The notes below the pieces were generated by a model that was not told the origin of the DNA, made no database searches, and was given only the letters and a program-made list of their open reading frames with translations. Shown here in pieces: positions 61,783 to 64,000 of a stretch of DNA of 64,000 nt (position 1 is the first letter of the stretch; each line of letters begins with the position of its first letter). This stretch comes from JADGQN01 sp035315185 (GTDB lineage: Bacteria; Desulfobacterota; Syntrophorhabdia; Syntrophorhabdales; WCHB1-27): positions 12,405 through 76,404 of the forward strand of contig DATFYE010000032.1 of the NCBI GenBank assembly GCA_035315185.1, given 5' to 3'. The translations under genes and the position numbers were made by a program.

Positions 61783-62142
61783 TTACCAGCTGAAATGGTC
61801 CGATGCCTTCTGGACAATTTCTATCTGAGTCGTGCCGACCATCACTGCGCCGACCCGCTGTGCAAGGTTTGGCGCCGCAGCCACCTCTATTCTTACCACC
61901 TTCCTGCCGAGTTCCTCTGTCAACGAGGGCTTGATCCAGTAATAAGCAGTGCGTGGCTCAAAAATGCACTCGGGCCCAGAAGGTGTGACGGTCACCTCAT
62001 CGATTCCGCCTTCGCTCTCAAAATAGAGGAGTCTCGGGTCAACGGTAAAGATGCAAAAGGGCTGCTGAGCTTGGCCTTGCCGGCCTGCCGCAAAAACCAG
62101 GCTGATGATTAGAAGCAGTACCGTTGCTCCGGTCTTCTTCAC
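61783..62142 (-). CDS. secreted BACON-like domain protein
   Basis: 119 residues from GTG 62142, which follows GAGGAG by 9 nt; the frame extends to 62307 with no site and no similarity. A signal peptide (ATVLLLIISLVFAAG) is followed by one Ig-like module: CIFTVDPRLLYFESEGGIDEVTV, CIFEP and IEIVQKA at the end, the pattern of BACON domains (Trp/Cys-marked strands, ending I-x-Q). Two Cys may bond. Its role is unknown; such modules often bind glycans or serve as spacers. Confidence 0.7.
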   Translation of the reverse strand: MKKTGATVLLLIISLVFAAGRQGQAQQPFCIFTVDPRLLYFESEGGIDEVTVTPSGPECIFEPRTAYYWIKPSLTEELGRKVVRIEVAAAPNLAQRVGAVMVGTTQIEIVQKASDHFSW

Positions 62143-62292
62143 GAATGTTTTCTCCTCATTGGGTTCCCTTGTATCTAAAGCAGACGCCTTGTACAAGGTT
62201 AAATAAATTAAGCACCGTTCATCGCTATTGCAAGGTGATACGAGGTGATCTTGGGTGATTTCTGTGGCGGGAAGTGTTAGATTATGCGTCAG

Positions 62293-62367
<75 letters not shown>

Positions 62368-62612
62368 CTAATAATGTCGAGGGGTTACAGATCGTTGCTG
62401 GGGGGAATACACCACAGCATTGGTCGCCCGAAGGAGCAGACAGAGGTCTTCCGAGTCTTTTTCCTTATTTATCCAAGTCAAGAATGCATATCGATATACC
62501 AGATTACAAGCTATAATCCTCAAGAAGGTAATGTTCGCAAGCTCATTTTGGTATTGAAAAAATGGCCACTTCTGGTATCCTGAATTCAGCAATCCTAATA
62601 GGGAGGACGCCA

Positions 62613-63617
62613 ATGACCCAACTCACACGTCGTCAGATGCTCGTTGGCACTGCCGCGGCGGCGTTGGCCGCAGCCGTTAAGCTTACCGCACCTGCAGCCG
62701 TGGGCGCATCCGCCCCGGCCGTCGGCAGACAGGCGCCGGGCTTCTACCGCTACAAGGTCGGCAGCATCGAGGTGGCCGTCGTCACCGAAGGCGTAACGCA
62801 CTTTCCTGTCACCGATGGCTTTGTCCTCAATGCCACGAAGGAAGAGGTCAACAACGCGCTCGCCGCCGCGTTCATGGAGAAGGACGTATGCGTAATTCCC
62901 TTCAACCCGATCGTCGTCAACACCAGCGCGAAGCTTGCGGTTATCGACACCGGGTACGGCGAGGCCGCCTACAAGGCCAGCCAGGGTGCCCATGGTCAGT
63001 TTCTTACCAATCTGGCGGCGGCGGGCATCGACGCCAAGACGGTCGATGTCGTGATCATCTCGCACTACCACAGCGACCACCTTAATGGCCTGCTCAAGGC
63101 TGACAATTCGCTCGCCTTCCCGAATGCTGAAATTCTGGTGCCGGCGCCTGAACACAAATACTGGATGGACGACGGTGAGATGAGTCAAGCCTCCACGCCT
63201 CGCATCCAAGGCGTGTTCAAAAACGTGCGCCGGGTGATGCGCGGCGGTGAGGTGTTCAAGAGGTTACGCACGTACGAGTGGGGCCAGGAGGTCATTCCCG
63301 GTGTCACCGCGGTCGGCACGCCCGGCCACACGCCGGGTCACACGTCCCACATTATTGCATCCGGCACGAGCAAGGTCTACGTCCAGGGCGACCTGTCCAT
63401 TGTGCCGTTTCTGTTTGTGCGCAATCCCGGCTGGCGTCCCTTCTTCGATCACGATCCGATACAGGCGGAAGCGACACGGCGTGAGGTCTACGACATGCTG
63501 GTGGCCGAGAAGATGCTGGTGCAGGCCTATCACTACCCGTTTCCAGCGCTTGCACATGTCGAAAAGACCGCAACCGGCTATCGGGAGGTTCCGGTGGTCT
63601 GGAATCCGACGATCTAA
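62613..63617 (+). CDS. metallo-beta-lactamase-fold hydrolase with Tat signal
   Basis: 334 residues from ATG 62613, after GGGAGGA. The N-terminus TRRQMLVGTAAAALAAA is a twin-arginine signal. The metal motif is SHYHSDHLNG near 148 (HxHxDH), then GTPGHTPGHTSH and a C-terminal YHYPFPALAHV. This is an MBL-fold hydrolase of the AidB-like or glyoxalase-like class with unknown substrate, exported folded. Its GC content is visibly higher than the flanks, suggesting a different origin. Confidence 0.88.
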   Translation: MTQLTRRQMLVGTAAAALAAAVKLTAPAAVGASAPAVGRQAPGFYRYKVGSIEVAVVTEGVTHFPVTDGFVLNATKEEVNNALAAAFMEKDVCVIPFNPIVVNTSAKLAVIDTGYGEAAYKASQGAHGQFLTNLAAAGIDAKTVDVVIISHYHSDHLNGLLKADNSLAFPNAEILVPAPEHKYWMDDGEMSQASTPRIQGVFKNVRRVMRGGEVFKRLRTYEWGQEVIPGVTAVGTPGHTPGHTSHIIASGTSKVYVQGDLSIVPFLFVRNPGWRPFFDHDPIQAEATRREVYDMLVAEKMLVQAYHYPFPALAHVEKTATGYREVPVVWNPTI

Positions 63618-63627
63618 CTTGAGAGTT

Positions 63628-63714
63628 CCCTGTAGCTTGCTACAGGGGCGAGATAGGCTCTGGCCCTTCATAGATTGTTTTTTTACCTCTGATACCCTGC
63701 AGCTTGCTGCAGGG
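63628..63714. repeat. two perfect 9-bp hairpins with TT loops
   Basis: CCCTGTAGC-TT-GCTACAGGG (63628-63647) and CCCTGCAGC-TT-GCTGCAGGG (63695-63714). They differ by one compensatory pair (T-A to C-G), so the stem is kept. A T-tract (63677-63684) lies between them and could help termination after the hydrolase gene. Confidence 0.85.
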
Positions 63715-63750
63715 AGGTTCATTTCCGAATTGGTATAAGATCGCCTTCCC

Positions 63751-64000
63751 TCAGATTTTGAGGCTCATGTATTTCTCGAACTGGGCGAGGTGGGCTTCGA
63801 GGGCTGTCACTTCCTCGTGTAGGTGCTTCGCCTTATCAGCGAGTTCCGTACCCTTTGCCAGGTTTGCGATGCGACGGGAGAAGCCCCCGATCACCGCTAT
63901 ACGGTTTCGGAAGTTATGGGCGGTCTCCATCAAAATCGCTTCTTGTCTGTGGCAGGATGTCATGAGCTGCTCAACCAGCTCAGCCCTGCCGATGACAGCG
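63751..64000 (-). CDS. C-terminal part of a histidine-kinase-like protein, 5' end beyond window
   Basis: 83 codons enter from the right edge and stop at 63751. AHNFRNRIAVIGGFSRRIANL matches the phosphoacceptor (HisKA) helix, usually H-E-x-x-N-P, here HNFRN. A second helix EVTALEAHLAQFEKYMSL follows and then the protein ends, so no ATPase domain is present. It may be a dimerization-phosphotransfer protein or a truncated kinase; the missing N-terminus prevents a choice. Confidence 0.6.
   Translation of the reverse strand, partial: AVIGRAELVEQLMTSCHRQEAILMETAHNFRNRIAVIGGFSRRIANLAKGTELADKAKHLHEEVTALEAHLAQFEKYMSLKI

Overview
The window looks like chromosome from an anaerobic, Gram-negative bacterium of the deltaproteobacterial / Desulfobacterota type. 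The evidence is gene content, not a marker gene: an spoVG-ispE block beside prs-rplY-pth-ychF, a DapL-type aminotransferase, hemL (C5 heme route), an HcyBio (DUF39) homocysteine gene, a 30-codon COX24-like basic protein and an Mla (MlaEFD) lipid transporter. A Syntrophorhabdus-like relative is my best guess, but that is inference. No phage, intact insertion sequence, CRISPR array or rRNA is visible. Two tRNAs are present: Gln(TTG) and Arg(TCT).

Layout. 1-6862 (minus) is the first 2287 codons of a giant cyclic beta-1,2-glucan synthase that runs off the left edge. 7133-9757 (plus) is a B12-binding radical SAM enzyme fused to an alpha/beta-hydrolase. 9865-19228 (minus) is one nine-gene unit joining histidine degradation after urocanate (hutU, ftcD, hutI, fchA) to a complete Liv-type ABC importer (livH, M, G, F, K); hutH is absent. 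19675-23918 holds an HDOD signalling protein, a second B12/radical SAM protein and a secreted EF-hand protein. 24315-35855 (minus) is housekeeping: ychF, pth, rplY, prs, tRNA-Gln, spoVG, ispE, a queuosine-precursor transporter, rng, a radical SAM/DUF2344 protein, a phosphohexomutase and a ROK sugar kinase. 36062-42841 carries a LOG protein, a PAS sensor kinase with a sigma54-like promoter, a NUDIX hydrolase, an ABC-F ATPase and the HcyBio gene behind a strong promoter and a structured leader. 43072-46305 is thiE-thiL-thiM-pssA. 46377-52820 is a set of small accessory genes plus dapL. 52974-61605 is hemL-alr-mlaE-mlaF-mlaD, a W-P-F repeat protein, an Ala-Glu epimerase-like enzyme and nfo, followed by a tiny COX24-like gene on the other strand, a BACON protein, tRNA-Arg, a Tat-exported metallo-beta-lactamase-fold protein and a sensor fragment.

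The most unusual content is between genes. Two loci (23041-23275 and 38752-38945) are tandem arrays of hairpins with a period of about 24 bp: the linker (TTRAGGACC-like) is constant, while each unit has a different stem, usually 6 bp, that stays self-complementary. Other spacers hold degenerate heptamer repeats of three unrelated sequences (CAGTRAY, TTACAAG, TGTCGAG), some in facing orientation, and large imperfect palindromes centred on GTACTTAAGTAC or GTACTTCTAGTAC. These repeat families, the HcyBio leader and the radical SAM-hydrolase fusion are the best candidates for undescribed biology.

All calls come from reading the sequence and from family knowledge. No database search was run.
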